Source: Anaerolineae bacterium
GTDB taxonomy: Bacteria > Chloroflexota > Anaerolineae > JAFGEY01
NCBI GenBank assembly: GCA_016931365.1
Contig: JAFGEY010000522.1
Coordinates: 1 to 23,181, forward strand
Direction of reading: 5' to 3'
Length of the DNA stretch: 23,181 nt
In this document: piece after piece, positions 7,042 to 15,040 of the stretch
Layout: every line of letters begins with the position of its first letter
How positions within the stretch are numbered: position 1 is the first letter of the stretch
Position numbers and translations under genes: made by a program
Notes under the pieces: generated by a model
Database searches by the model: none
Told to the model about the DNA's origin: nothing
Seen by the model: the letters and a program-made list of their open reading frames with translations, nothing else

Positions 7042-7824
7042 CTAAACCGGGGCCAGCGTGCCGGCCCAAATCTGCCAGGCCAGAGCCGTCTTGGCGACCA
7101 GGCTGAGCACGATGTAGACACGCTCGCCGAACAAATAGTCTTTCCACGGGCCGACCTTTTTGTATTGCAGCACCATGTTGACGGCAAAGATGTTGAAAAA
7201 GACAAAGATGGTCGGGATGATCGCATAGACAAAGGCGGGCGGCTCTGCGCCGGACGACGAGAGAGCGCCCAAGAAGTACATAACGATCACCACCCAGGGC
7301 AGGATGCCGGCGATGCAGCCATAGATGAAAGAGGTCCAGTTTGTTTTGGCCGTGGTCTGGTTGTGCAGCTCCATCATGATCCCAAACAGGTTCATCATCG
7401 CGTTCAAGCCGAAAGCCAGGATCATGGTGCCCAGGTCCCAGATGCCGACCAGCATGCCGATCAGCACGATCATCCACGACGAACTGAGTGCATACTCGTA
7501 AAAGCGGGCCGGGTTCATGCCGCGTTTCAGTTGGGCGACATACCATTTGTAGCCAAACGTGGACAGGATGCCGTGTGCGACCGCCGAGAGCAGCAAAAAG
7601 ATGGCCACCGCCGGGCCGAATGGAAGCTCGTAGGCGAGCTTGGGATCGGGGGTCAGCGAAAAAGTCTGCCGGTCGAAGCGCAAATAATTGGTAAAGATGG
7701 GGTAGGCAGTGTCGTTGCTCAAAACAATCATCAGGATGCCTTGCACAAGGTGCAATACACCCATGACCGCATTAAAGCGGCGCAGTCCTCTAAACTTTCT
7801 TTCCAAAACAACGTCTGTAGTCAT
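7042..7824 (-). CDS. Heliorhodopsin
   Basis: The 260-residue protein has seven hydrophobic helices (about 13-37, 68-90, 112-128, 131-151, 165-187, 197-219, 234-256) and the long A-B loop (about 38-67) typical of heliorhodopsins, not type-1 rhodopsins. Family marks include RRFNAVMGVLHLVQG (residues 16-30, with His25), His84, the helix-C motif FYEYALSSSWMIVLIGM with counter-ion Glu110, and the helix-G retinal-binding motif SLVAKTALAWQIWAGTL with Schiff-base Lys245 and Ser241. Heliorhodopsins bind retinal, sit with the N-terminus inside, have slow photocycles and are thought to be light sensors or regulators. AGAAGGAG lies 9 nt before the ATG. The gene follows the ABC ATPase by 64 bp and leads the hydrolase-peroxiredoxin-oxygenase group. 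No retinal-forming dioxygenase is visible in the window. Confidence 0.95.
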   Translation of the reverse strand: MTTDVVLERKFRGLRRFNAVMGVLHLVQGILMIVLSNDTAYPIFTNYLRFDRQTFSLTPDPKLAYELPFGPAVAIFLLLSAVAHGILSTFGYKWYVAQLKRGMNPARFYEYALSSSWMIVLIGMLVGIWDLGTMILAFGLNAMMNLFGIMMELHNQTTAKTNWTSFIYGCIAGILPWVVIVMYFLGALSSSGAEPPAFVYAIIPTIFVFFNIFAVNMVLQYKKVGPWKDYLFGERVYIVLSLVAKTALAWQIWAGTLAPV

Positions 7825-7888
7825 CGAATTATACTCCTTCTGTTTAATGTGCCATATGAACAGCCAACGCGGCTACTTTACTTGTTAT

Positions 7889-8614
7889 TTACGCATCTTT
7901 GTTGATGGCGGCCTTGACAGGATTCAAGATTTGTTCCTCTCGGTCGATGCGCCCGTCGTGGAGGTGGATGATCCGCCGGGTATGCTGTGCAATGAGCGGG
8001 TCGTGCGTCACCAGCACGATGGTGATCCCTCGCTCGCGATTCAATCCCTGAAGCAAAGCCATAATCTCGGCGCCCGATCGGCTGTCGAGGTTGCCGGTCG
8101 GCTCGTCGGCAAGAAGGATGGACGGCTCGTTGACCAACGCACGGGCAATGGCCACCCGCTGCTGCTGTCCGCCGGAGAGTTCGTTGGGCGCGTGGCGCAG
8201 CCGATCGGCCAGGCCGACCGTCTCCAGAGCATGGCGCGCCCGTCTGCGCCGTTCTGATGCCTTGACGCCGGAATAGATCATCGGCAGGGTTACGTTTTGC
8301 AGGGCGGTGGTGCGCGCCAGCAGGTTGAAAGTCTGAAAGACAAAGCCGATCTTGTGACTGCGAATCTCGGCCAGCTGGTTGTCATCCAGCCGACCAACGT
8401 CCTGCCCTTCCAGCAGGTAGCGGCCCAAGGTGGGCTTGTCCAGGCAACCGATCACATTCATCAGCGTGGACTTGCCCGATCCGGACGCGCCCATGATCGC
8501 CATCATTTCGCCCTGCTCAATCTGCAAGGTGACGCCGCGCAGCGCGTGGACGGTCACCTGGCCCATTTGATAGGTCTTGGTCAATTCCTGGATTTCGATA
8601 GCCGGTCTGTTCAC
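7889..8614 (-). CDS. ABC transporter ATP-binding protein, MacB/LolD type
   Basis: I choose the GTG at 8614 (241 residues, beginning [11 protein letters not shown] read as Met). AAAGGAA lies 11 nt upstream, and the longer frame would overlap the lipase gene. All ATPase motifs are present: Walker [11 protein letters not shown]-loop VFQTFNLL, signature [15 protein letters not shown], Walker [14 protein letters not shown] and switch THD. The [14 protein letters not shown] start and the GNLDS ending are typical of the MacB/LolD/FtsE group, which drives mechanotransmission-type export or extraction and not uptake. It lies at the cytoplasmic face and needs a separate permease. The only one in the window is at 13768-15030, four genes upstream in the same array. 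It starts 22 bp after the lipase-like gene. Confidence 0.93.
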   Translation of the reverse strand: MNRPAIEIQELTKTYQMGQVTVHALRGVTLQIEQGEMMAIMGASGSGKSTLMNVIGCLDKPTLGRYLLEGQDVGRLDDNQLAEIRSHKIGFVFQTFNLLARTTALQNVTLPMIYSGVKASERRRRARHALETVGLADRLRHAPNELSGGQQQRVAIARALVNEPSILLADEPTGNLDSRSGAEIMALLQGLNRERGITIVLVTHDPLIAQHTRRIIHLHDGRIDREEQILNPVKAAINKDA

Positions 8615-8636
8615 TGTCTTGAGTTTCCTTTTGCTG

Positions 8637-9341
8637 TTAACTGGGCCACCAAAGCGGAACGATCTGTGGATCGCCATACCACGGGCCGCCGAACCCGGCA
8701 AAGTGGGCTACGCCATCCAACACCAGGTGGTGTGCCCCTTGCAGCAGCGCCGCGTCGACCGGAATCAATCCGTCGCCCCAGGCCTGCCCGTCGCCGCCGA
8801 TGCCTTTGTACTGGCGGTAAGCATACCGTTGACGCGCGCTGCCTTGCGCGTCGCCCTGGATCAGCTTGCCGGTGACGCAGGTATAGCCGACCCGCCCACT
8901 GGATGGTGTATCTGGAGAGCGTTGCTGCACCCAGTGCGACATCATGCCACCGTGTTGCCAGTGCTGGTTGTAGTGCGGGCTGCCCAGAGTGATCAGCGCC
9001 TTGATCCGATCCCGTTCATCGTATACCCGCCCCAACAGCGGCTGTGGGGTGAGCAGAAATCGCGCCAGCACTCCGCCCGCGCTGTGGCCGATCAGCGTCA
9101 CCTGGGCAGTGGTCGAGGCACGCGCCGCTCGCTGCACTGTGCGCCGGAGCTTGCCCAGCAAGTACAGCCAACCGAGCGGCGCGACGCTGGGCAACCAGTC
9201 CAGACTTTGCGTGGGCACAATATACACGGATTGCCCGCTGATCTCGGCCAGGGCATCGCGCATCCCGGCATAAATCAGCGCCGGGCCGGCAAAGCCGCCC
9301 ATGATGACGATGGGGCAGGCGGATGAATGTTTCTCAGTCAT
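8637..9341 (-). CDS. Lipase/esterase-like alpha/beta hydrolase
   Basis: The start is probably the ATG at 9341, which shares one base with the stop of the upstream acyltransferase (TGATG), giving 234 residues. An ATG at 9371 in the same frame is possible but lacks a good ribosome site. Residues [10 protein letters not shown] (11-20) form the oxyanion region. GHSAGG gives nucleophile Ser87, WGDGLIP gives Asp190, and GVAHF gives His213. The layout resembles PGAP1/class-2-lipase-like hydrolases that act on membrane lipids or esters. No signal peptide is evident, so a cytoplasmic or peripheral location is likely. Translational coupling to a PlsY-like acyltransferase suggests paired acyl addition and removal on a lipid, but that is inference. 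Confidence 0.82.
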   Translation of the reverse strand: MTEKHSSACPIVIMGGFAGPALIYAGMRDALAEISGQSVYIVPTQSLDWLPSVAPLGWLYLLGKLRRTVQRAARASTTAQVTLIGHSAGGVLARFLLTPQPLLGRVYDERDRIKALITLGSPHYNQHWQHGGMMSHWVQQRSPDTPSSGRVGYTCVTGKLIQGDAQGSARQRYAYRQYKGIGGDGQAWGDGLIPVDAALLQGAHHLVLDGVAHFAGFGGPWYGDPQIVPLWWPS

Positions 9342-10072
9342 CAGTTTTGTTCTGTCTTTTCTTTCATCCAACCAACGCGGTTAGCCATCTTTTTAATCAT
9401 ACGGCCCATCGGCGTCATTTCCATCGCGCCGACAAAGTCGCCTTCAACGCCGCGCCGCTTGCGATCCAGGATGCCGCGGATTTCCGGGATCATGGCCAGG
9501 GCAAAAACAATGTTCACAAACAGCACATAGGCCAGATGGGCCGGATCACGGGTAGTAAACCACAGCCAGGGGATCATCAGCCACAGCCCGCCCAGGTAAG
9601 AGATCAAGACGTTCTTGAGCACCAGCAGGCCGACGATCATGCTCACGGTTGAAGTGATCAACGCGCCCAGCGGAGCAACAGCCAGAAATCCGCCATAGAT
9701 CGGCGAGAGGCCGCGCCCGCCCTTGAAACGATAGTAGAGCGGCCAGTTGTGGCCGACCAACCCCATCGCCGCAACGATAAGGAAATAGGACGTGTCCGGC
9801 AGCGCAAAGCGAAAAACCAGTGTGGGGATCAGCGTTTTCAAAATGTCCAGGATGGCGGTGATGCCACCCCATTTGGCGCCCAACCGGGTTGAGACAGCCG
9901 TGCCGCTGACGGCCTCCACGCGCACCTTTTCTTCAGTGCCGGGGATGTCCAGCTCCATACCGGTGATCTCTTGACCTGGGGCCATCCATCTAAAGATAAC
10001 TCGTGCAAACGAGATCGCGCCGAGCAAATAGCCCACTGCGGCAGCCAGTAACGCGAGCCAGATGTTCATCAT
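9341..10072 (-). CDS. Divergent PlsY-like glycerol-3-phosphate acyltransferase family protein
   Basis: The protein has 243 residues, somewhat longer than the usual 200 or so for PlsY. Multi-pass hydrophobic segments and family blocks are visible: GYLLGAISFARVIF (14-27), a relaxed SGxxxST..GxKxGxxTxxxDxxK block (56-79), and GHNWPLYYRFKGGRGLSP (107-124) with His108 and KGGRG. PlsY transfers acyl groups from acyl-phosphate to glycerol-3-phosphate in the membrane. Here the usual GN(P/I)GATN stretch is replaced by GTAVST, and extra residues separate the first two blocks, so the acceptor may differ. Two ATGs (10072, 10069) follow GGAGAG; the second is better spaced. The gene starts 9 bp after the chelatase-like gene and its TGA stop overlaps the lipase start. 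Confidence 0.8.
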   Translation of the reverse strand: MMNIWLALLAAAVGYLLGAISFARVIFRWMAPGQEITGMELDIPGTEEKVRVEAVSGTAVSTRLGAKWGGITAILDILKTLIPTLVFRFALPDTSYFLIVAAMGLVGHNWPLYYRFKGGRGLSPIYGGFLAVAPLGALITSTVSMIVGLLVLKNVLISYLGGLWLMIPWLWFTTRDPAHLAYVLFVNIVFALAMIPEIRGILDRKRRGVEGDFVGAMEMTPMGRMIKKMANRVGWMKEKTEQN

Positions 10073-10081
10073 CTCTCCGTT

Positions 10082-11305
10082 TTAGCGCATCTGCGCGTCT
10101 ATTTTTTCCTTGATCGCCTGGATCACGATCGGGTCGTCATTCCAGGCGCCCAGGTTGATCAAAGGAAGCTCTTTTGGAACCCTGGCTTCGTTGACCATCT
10201 CTGGAATGTCATACTGGCTGTGGATCGAGTCCGCGCTGATCGCTGCGGCAAAGTATACCACTTTTTTCACGCCGTTGCGCACAAATTCATCCACTTTTTC
10301 GGCCGGGTGCGGCTTTTTGAATTCCATCCAGGCCAGCGACAGGTTTTCGGGGCGATAGCCGTCGGCCTCGAATAGCTTGAGCACCTCCTGCCGGAAACCG
10401 ATCTCCTGGCCGGTCTCGGTCGGCCATTCGGCATCCCACTCGTCGGGCTGGCCGTGACCCACCAACAGCACGCCGACCTGAGATTTGTCGGTATCGCCAA
10501 TGTGCGCGTTGGCTCGCTCGACGAACATGCTGCGCAGCGTCTGCGAGTCCCACAGCGGGCCGGTGAACTTGACCGGCACGCCCAGCGTTTCCTCGATGTT
10601 TAATGCCTCGATCAGCTCTTCACCTTCGGCAGTGTGATTGGAGACAGTCAAGAACACTTCGCTGACCACAATCCGGCTGGCCCCTTCGTTGAGCGCCTGG
10701 ATGACGGCGGCGTCGGGCCGTGGGCTGTCGTCCAGAAAGGCCAGGTAAAAGCGGGTGGTGGTGTCTCCCGCGTCGCGGAATTGCTGCTCCAGGCTGTTGA
10801 TCATGCGCTGGTGCATCTGGTGATGATCGCTTTTGCCCACCTCCAGGTAGGCCTTGCGCAGTTGGTACAAAAAGAAAGGCCGCGCCAAAAAGGGCACAAA
10901 GCTGATCTTTTGCTTGTCAAATTCCTTGAACTGGTTGATCCAGCCGATCGGATCGTAGGTTTGCGGCTCGCCGTGGGTAAAGTAGACAACTGCCGTATGG
11001 CCCAGTCCGGGATCGTCTTTGGCTCGGGTAAGCTGGGGCAGTGGGCGCGAGTCTTCCCTGGATAGGACAGCCTGGGCCACGATGGCGTAGCCGATGACGA
11101 AAAAAGCGATGGCCAGCGGGATGGCGGCAAGCAGGGGGCGCCCTTTGAAACCGACAGCCAGGGTAACCACCAGCGCACACAACAAGACGGTGGATCCAAA
11201 CATAGTCCAACCCATCGCTAACGGGTGAGCGGTCAAAAAAGCGGCATACAGCGCTCCGCATAACAAGGCCAGGACAGCCGGCAAAACCCATTTCAGGTGA
11301 CTCAC
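10082..11305 (-). CDS. Membrane-anchored ferrochelatase/class-II chelatase-fold protein
   Basis: The start is a GTG at 11305 with a strong ribosome site (AAAGGAG, 7 nt away). It overlaps the TGA of the upstream gene (GTGA). Of 407 residues, about 1-82 form three hydrophobic helices, which ordinary HemH, CbiX or CbiK lack. The rest looks like a two-lobed chelatase: VVYFTHGEPQTYDP (107-119, His111), EVFLTVSNHTAEGEE (216-230, His224) and VLLVGHGQPDEWD (279-291, His284), then SLAWMEFKKPHP. These repeated beta-strand-plus-HG(E/Q)P motifs match the metal-binding side of ferrochelatase-like domains. The protein may insert or sense a metal in a tetrapyrrole at the membrane. Neither the metal nor the substrate can be told, and no other haem or cobalamin gene is nearby. 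Confidence 0.78.
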   Translation of the reverse strand: MSHLKWVLPAVLALLCGALYAAFLTAHPLAMGWTMFGSTVLLCALVVTLAVGFKGRPLLAAIPLAIAFFVIGYAIVAQAVLSREDSRPLPQLTRAKDDPGLGHTAVVYFTHGEPQTYDPIGWINQFKEFDKQKISFVPFLARPFFLYQLRKAYLEVGKSDHHQMHQRMINSLEQQFRDAGDTTTRFYLAFLDDSPRPDAAVIQALNEGASRIVVSEVFLTVSNHTAEGEELIEALNIEETLGVPVKFTGPLWDSQTLRSMFVERANAHIGDTDKSQVGVLLVGHGQPDEWDAEWPTETGQEIGFRQEVLKLFEADGYRPENLSLAWMEFKKPHPAEKVDEFVRNGVKKVVYFAAAISADSIHSQYDIPEMVNEARVPKELPLINLGAWNDDPIVIQAIKEKIDAQMR

Positions 11306-13737
11306 TTGGCGCTCCTTTCCATCACAGGCAATTCACTTGCGTGCATCGCGCCTGGATGCACATCTGTGCCGTGGATCACAATTTGGCCCCGGTAGCCGTC
11401 CACGCTGACCAGGGTATCGTCGGCCATGCGGCATGCGCCAGGCACGGAAACGACGGCGGGAATGTTGTACTCGCGGGCCACGATGGCGCTGTGCGACAAC
11501 ATGCCCCCCGATTCGGCAACGACAGCCCCGGCCCGGCTAAACAGCGGCGTCCAACCCACGTCCGAGTAGGGGATGATCAGCACGTCGCCGTCGCACACGC
11601 GGCCAAAATCCTGGATGCCCTGCACTACCCTGGCCGGCCCGGTATAGTGCCCGCGCGAGACCGGCGTGCCTTTAAGCGTGTCCGAGGCATCCATCTCTAG
11701 CGGCGCAGCCTGATCGCCATAAATGGTGTCCGGCGGGACGACATTGGCGCAGCGGGCCATCTCTTGCTTGTGTCCAGCGATCAGAGCTTTTGGCTCGCTC
11801 ATGTTGCTGCCGGTCGTGCCGCACTCGATCAGGCCATGTATATCCTCTAGATAGAGGTAAAAAACGTCTTCTGGCGACTCGATGATTTCGCGCTGCGTCA
11901 GGCGTGTGCCCAGGGCCAAAAAACAGGTGCGAAACAGGTTGTAGCTGCGTTTATACAGAGTGCCCACCGTTTCGCGGTACAGCCGGAAGCGTCGGGCCTG
12001 GCGATAGAGCGCCTTGAGCTTGCGCCGCCGCGAACCGTCGATCGGGATCGGCGATCTGTTCAACAGGTCATCAAAGTGGGGACTCGACCGTGCCGGCGGG
12101 CTGTAACGGACGGCCGTTGCCAGCACCAGATCGGGATCGGCACCCCAAGGCGCGCACGAGAGATCAATGTCGCGGTCGCGCAAATAATCAAACTGCTCTG
12201 TAAACCGCTTGATCCCCTCTTGTAGCGGCTTGGCCTCATCCAGCCTGCTCAACAGGCCATAGCCTTCGGCGGCAATTCGTATCTGCATGTCTTGATCTAT
12301 CCGCCCGTATAACTCGTGCAACGCGACCAGGTGAACGTTGGGATCGAATTGTTCCAGCTCCTCGATCTCGCCGCCCATCTCCCAGTTTTGGGCAGTGTCG
12401 ATTCCGATCGCGTTCAACCGTCGTTTGAGCATGCCATTGTACATTTGCATCGCAAATATGGACAAGATATCGTAATAGGCCACCCCTTGCACAAACGCGC
12501 CGATGCGCTCGATCTCGCCCAAGAGGGCTTTCTCGTCGAGTTGATCGACCGGCATGTGGCGAAACGCCTGGTACTGCGCCTGCGCCGCCGGCAAAAACGC
12601 CTCCAGTTTGCGGGCCAGACTCAGCTTGTCCAGCCCAAAGCGGATCAGGCGCGGCAGCAACGCCCATGTCTGAGCCGACGTGAACATGTGCCGCATCATG
12701 CCAGACATGGGATTTTCCTCCCGTCGCGCTTCGATGCCCATCATCTGTTCGAGCGACTCGCGCGGCAGGCCCATGCGCTCGAAAATGCGCCCGAACGTGC
12801 CCATGTTAAAATAGGAGCGGTAGTAGAACAGCCCGGTCAGGCTTTCCGGCCGGATGTCATTCGGGCCGAGTACCTGGTTGAGGATGCGCATCCAGGCATG
12901 GTTGACCTGGCGGCTGGCCGACCAGACCAGAGGCTTGAGCAGGCCGGGAGTCATCTCGCGCGAGATGCGGTTGGAATAGACGTCCACGTCCAGCGAGGTG
13001 ATCTCGCGCATCTGCACCCAACCAATCTGCTGGCCGTCAAAGACCCACTCCAGGTCTATGGGGCGCCCCCAGGCTTGGGCAATGGCCCTGGTCTGATCCG
13101 TCACCTGCTGGATCAGGCTGAGGTCAATGTTGGTGGCTGGCGGTTGGGCCGTCCATTCACCCTGCCGGTTGACCCAACGGCCGGGCGTGACACCATGCTG
13201 CACCAGCGCTGCGCCACTGCCGCGTACTGCCTCGACGATCACCTCGTTCATGCCGGTGAGCGGATTTTTACTAAAGGCAACGCCGGAGACCTGCGCCGGC
13301 ACCATCTCTTGGATCACGACCGCCATCTTGAGCGCGTCATGGGCGAGGCCGTGCCGTTCCAGGTAGGCGCGCACGCCCTCGGACTGCGCGGTGGCCCAGA
13401 TCGACCAGATGGCATGCAAAATGTCCTCGACGCCTTGCGCATTGAGTACGCTCTTGAACTGGCCAGCAAAGGAAAAGTTGGGGCTATCCTCCAGGTTGGC
13501 CGATGAGCGGACGGCGTAACGGCGCACCGGATCGATCCGCGCGGCCAGTTCGGTTTTGAGCGTCTCGACAATTGCCAGATCGTCGTTCAGGTAGCGCGCA
13601 TAGGCTTCCCAGGTGCATACATGCGTGGCCGGCACCTTAAGGCCACGCCGGGCCAGCTCGTACAGGTTTTGTGCCTTGCTGCCTACGGCCGGGTGCAGCC
13701 TGCGTGGCCGTGCGGGTGAATCGATCAGCAAAATCAC
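11302..13737 (-). CDS. PEP synthase/rifampin-phosphotransferase-like enzyme (ATP-grasp plus phospho-His swivel, no PEP-binding barrel)
   Basis: The start is a GTG at 13737 (811 residues) with no close ribosome site. The N-terminal third is a PPDK-type ATP-grasp: VGSKAQNLYELARRGLKVP (18-36), VRSSANLEDSPNFSFAGQ, VSGVAFSKNPLTG and DLEWVFDGQQIGWVQMRE. The C-terminus holds the swivelling phospho-histidine domain, AESGGMLSHSAIVAREYNIPA, with the carrier His at about 749. The C-terminal PEP/pyruvate barrel of PpsA (usually bringing the length to about 790-880 with different order) is absent. A 400-residue helical middle region takes its place, as in rifampin phosphotransferases. It would move the beta-phosphate of ATP through His to an unknown acceptor. 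It lies 30 bp after the permease and overlaps the next start by 4 nt. Confidence 0.85.
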   Translation of the reverse strand: MILLIDSPARPRRLHPAVGSKAQNLYELARRGLKVPATHVCTWEAYARYLNDDLAIVETLKTELAARIDPVRRYAVRSSANLEDSPNFSFAGQFKSVLNAQGVEDILHAIWSIWATAQSEGVRAYLERHGLAHDALKMAVVIQEMVPAQVSGVAFSKNPLTGMNEVIVEAVRGSGAALVQHGVTPGRWVNRQGEWTAQPPATNIDLSLIQQVTDQTRAIAQAWGRPIDLEWVFDGQQIGWVQMREITSLDVDVYSNRISREMTPGLLKPLVWSASRQVNHAWMRILNQVLGPNDIRPESLTGLFYYRSYFNMGTFGRIFERMGLPRESLEQMMGIEARREENPMSGMMRHMFTSAQTWALLPRLIRFGLDKLSLARKLEAFLPAAQAQYQAFRHMPVDQLDEKALLGEIERIGAFVQGVAYYDILSIFAMQMYNGMLKRRLNAIGIDTAQNWEMGGEIEELEQFDPNVHLVALHELYGRIDQDMQIRIAAEGYGLLSRLDEAKPLQEGIKRFTEQFDYLRDRDIDLSCAPWGADPDLVLATAVRYSPPARSSPHFDDLLNRSPIPIDGSRRRKLKALYRQARRFRLYRETVGTLYKRSYNLFRTCFLALGTRLTQREIIESPEDVFYLYLEDIHGLIECGTTGSNMSEPKALIAGHKQEMARCANVVPPDTIYGDQAAPLEMDASDTLKGTPVSRGHYTGPARVVQGIQDFGRVCDGDVLIIPYSDVGWTPLFSRAGAVVAESGGMLSHSAIVAREYNIPAVVSVPGACRMADDTLVSVDGYRGQIVIHGTDVHPGAMHASELPVMERSAK

Positions 13738-13767
13738 ATACTGCGTGCGGATAGGACACCCCCTCGT

Positions 13768-15030
13768 CTACTCGTATCGCAAAGCATCAATCGGATTCAA
13801 GCGCGCCGCGCGCATAGCCGGGTAGATGCCGAAAAACAGACCGATGGCAATCGAGAAACCGGTCGCCAGCAGGATCGTCGAAACCGAGATGTGCGGCTGG
13901 ATGTCCTCAACCATCGCCGAGGTCATTGCCGTGCCAGACACGCCGATGCTGATGCCGATCAAGCCGCCGATCAGGCTGAGCACCACCGCCTCGATCAAAA
14001 ACTGGATCAAGATGTGCCGTCGCTTGGCCCCCACTGATTTGCGGATGCCGATCTCGCGGGTGCGTTCTGTCACCGAGACGAGCATAATGTTCATGATGCC
14101 GATGCCGCCCACCAGCAGCGACACGGCGGCGATTAGGCCCAGGAACATGGTTAGCACAGCCGTCAGGCTGCCCAGCACGTCGGCGATGTCGGCCTGGGTG
14201 AGCACCGAAAAATCGTCCTTGTCGGTGCTGTAGATCAGCTCGTGACGCTGGCGCAGCACGCGCCGCATCTGCTCGCGCGCTGCCTCCAACCGCGATTCGT
14301 TGGCTGCCCGCGCATAGATCACCGACACAGTATAGTCGCCGCCGACCTGCCGTCCGCCAAAGAGCCGGGTTTGGGCGGTGGTCAGTGGGATGAGGATCAC
14401 GTCGTCTTCGTCGCTAAAGGCCGAGCCGCCCTTTTTCTGCATCACTCCGATCACGCGAAAGGGCACGCGGTTGATCTTGATGATCTGATCGACCGGATTG
14501 ACTCCCGCCGAAAACAGCTCCTCAACCACGGTCTGGCCGAGCACGGCCACGCGCGCTTCGGCGCGCAGGTCATTTTCCTGAACAAAGCGGCCCAGCATGG
14601 GGTAAAAGCTGCGCACGGCCATATAGTCTGGCGTCACGCCGCTGATGGTGGTGTTGGTGTTTTTGCTGCCATATACCGCCGTGCCGGTGCCGACAAATTC
14701 AGGCGCGACGGCGTCCAGATCGGGCGCGTTGGCCCGGTTGGCCAACGCCGCCACGTCGCCCAGGGTCAGGGTAGAGATGTTGGCACTGCGCAAAAAGTTG
14801 GTCTTCATACTGGCGTTGCTTTGCTCAAGCTGGCCGGGCATGACGAAAATAATGTTCGAGCCGATGCCTTGCATCTGCTCGGCAACCATCTGCTGCACGC
14901 CCTCGCCCACCGACACCAATACGATCACTGCGCTGATGCCGATGATGATGCCCAGCATAGTCAGACCAGAGCGCAGTTTATTGGCTGCCAGGGCGCGCAG
15001 CGCAATTTCCAGACTCGACAGCAGGTTCAT
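13768..15030 (-). CDS. ABC transporter permease, MacB type (no fused ATPase)
   Basis: The 420-residue protein has one N-terminal transmembrane helix (about 20-42, MLGIIIGISAVIVLVSVGEGV). A large extracytoplasmic MacB core domain follows, then three C-terminal helices of the FtsX domain. The last part contains LLVGGIGIMNIMLVSVTERTREIGIRKSVGA, the conserved loop that meets the ATPase. Canonical MacB fuses an ATPase at the N-terminus; here it is a separate gene, probably the one at 7889-8614. The protein would work with the adaptor upstream to export or shed a substrate. It starts 10 bp after the adaptor gene and ends in TAG, 30 bp before the PEP-synthase-like gene. The substrate is unknown; macrolides, peptides and lipids are known for relatives. 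Confidence 0.93.
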   Translation of the reverse strand: MNLLSSLEIALRALAANKLRSGLTMLGIIIGISAVIVLVSVGEGVQQMVAEQMQGIGSNIIFVMPGQLEQSNASMKTNFLRSANISTLTLGDVAALANRANAPDLDAVAPEFVGTGTAVYGSKNTNTTISGVTPDYMAVRSFYPMLGRFVQENDLRAEARVAVLGQTVVEELFSAGVNPVDQIIKINRVPFRVIGVMQKKGGSAFSDEDDVILIPLTTAQTRLFGGRQVGGDYTVSVIYARAANESRLEAAREQMRRVLRQRHELIYSTDKDDFSVLTQADIADVLGSLTAVLTMFLGLIAAVSLLVGGIGIMNIMLVSVTERTREIGIRKSVGAKRRHILIQFLIEAVVLSLIGGLIGISIGVSGTAMTSAMVEDIQPHISVSTILLATGFSIAIGLFFGIYPAMRAARLNPIDALRYE

Positions 15031-15040
15031 TGCTCGCGGC

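Noticed and set aside
7013..7546. N-terminal extension of the alpha/beta hydrolase frame (to 513 residues)
   Set aside because: The extension is an out-of-frame reading of the heliorhodopsin gene, rich in Arg/His, with no domain. The ATG at 7012 starts a normal anchored hydrolase.
7825..7840. TATAAT just before the heliorhodopsin ATG as a promoter
   Set aside because: It overlaps the spacer after the AGAAGGAG ribosome site and has no -35 at a usual distance, so it would leave almost no leader. Coincidence is more likely.
12316..13506. 396-codon plus-strand open frame opposite the PEP-synthase-like gene
   Set aside because: It is antisense to a strongly supported enzyme and looks like a high-GC shadow frame without family motifs.
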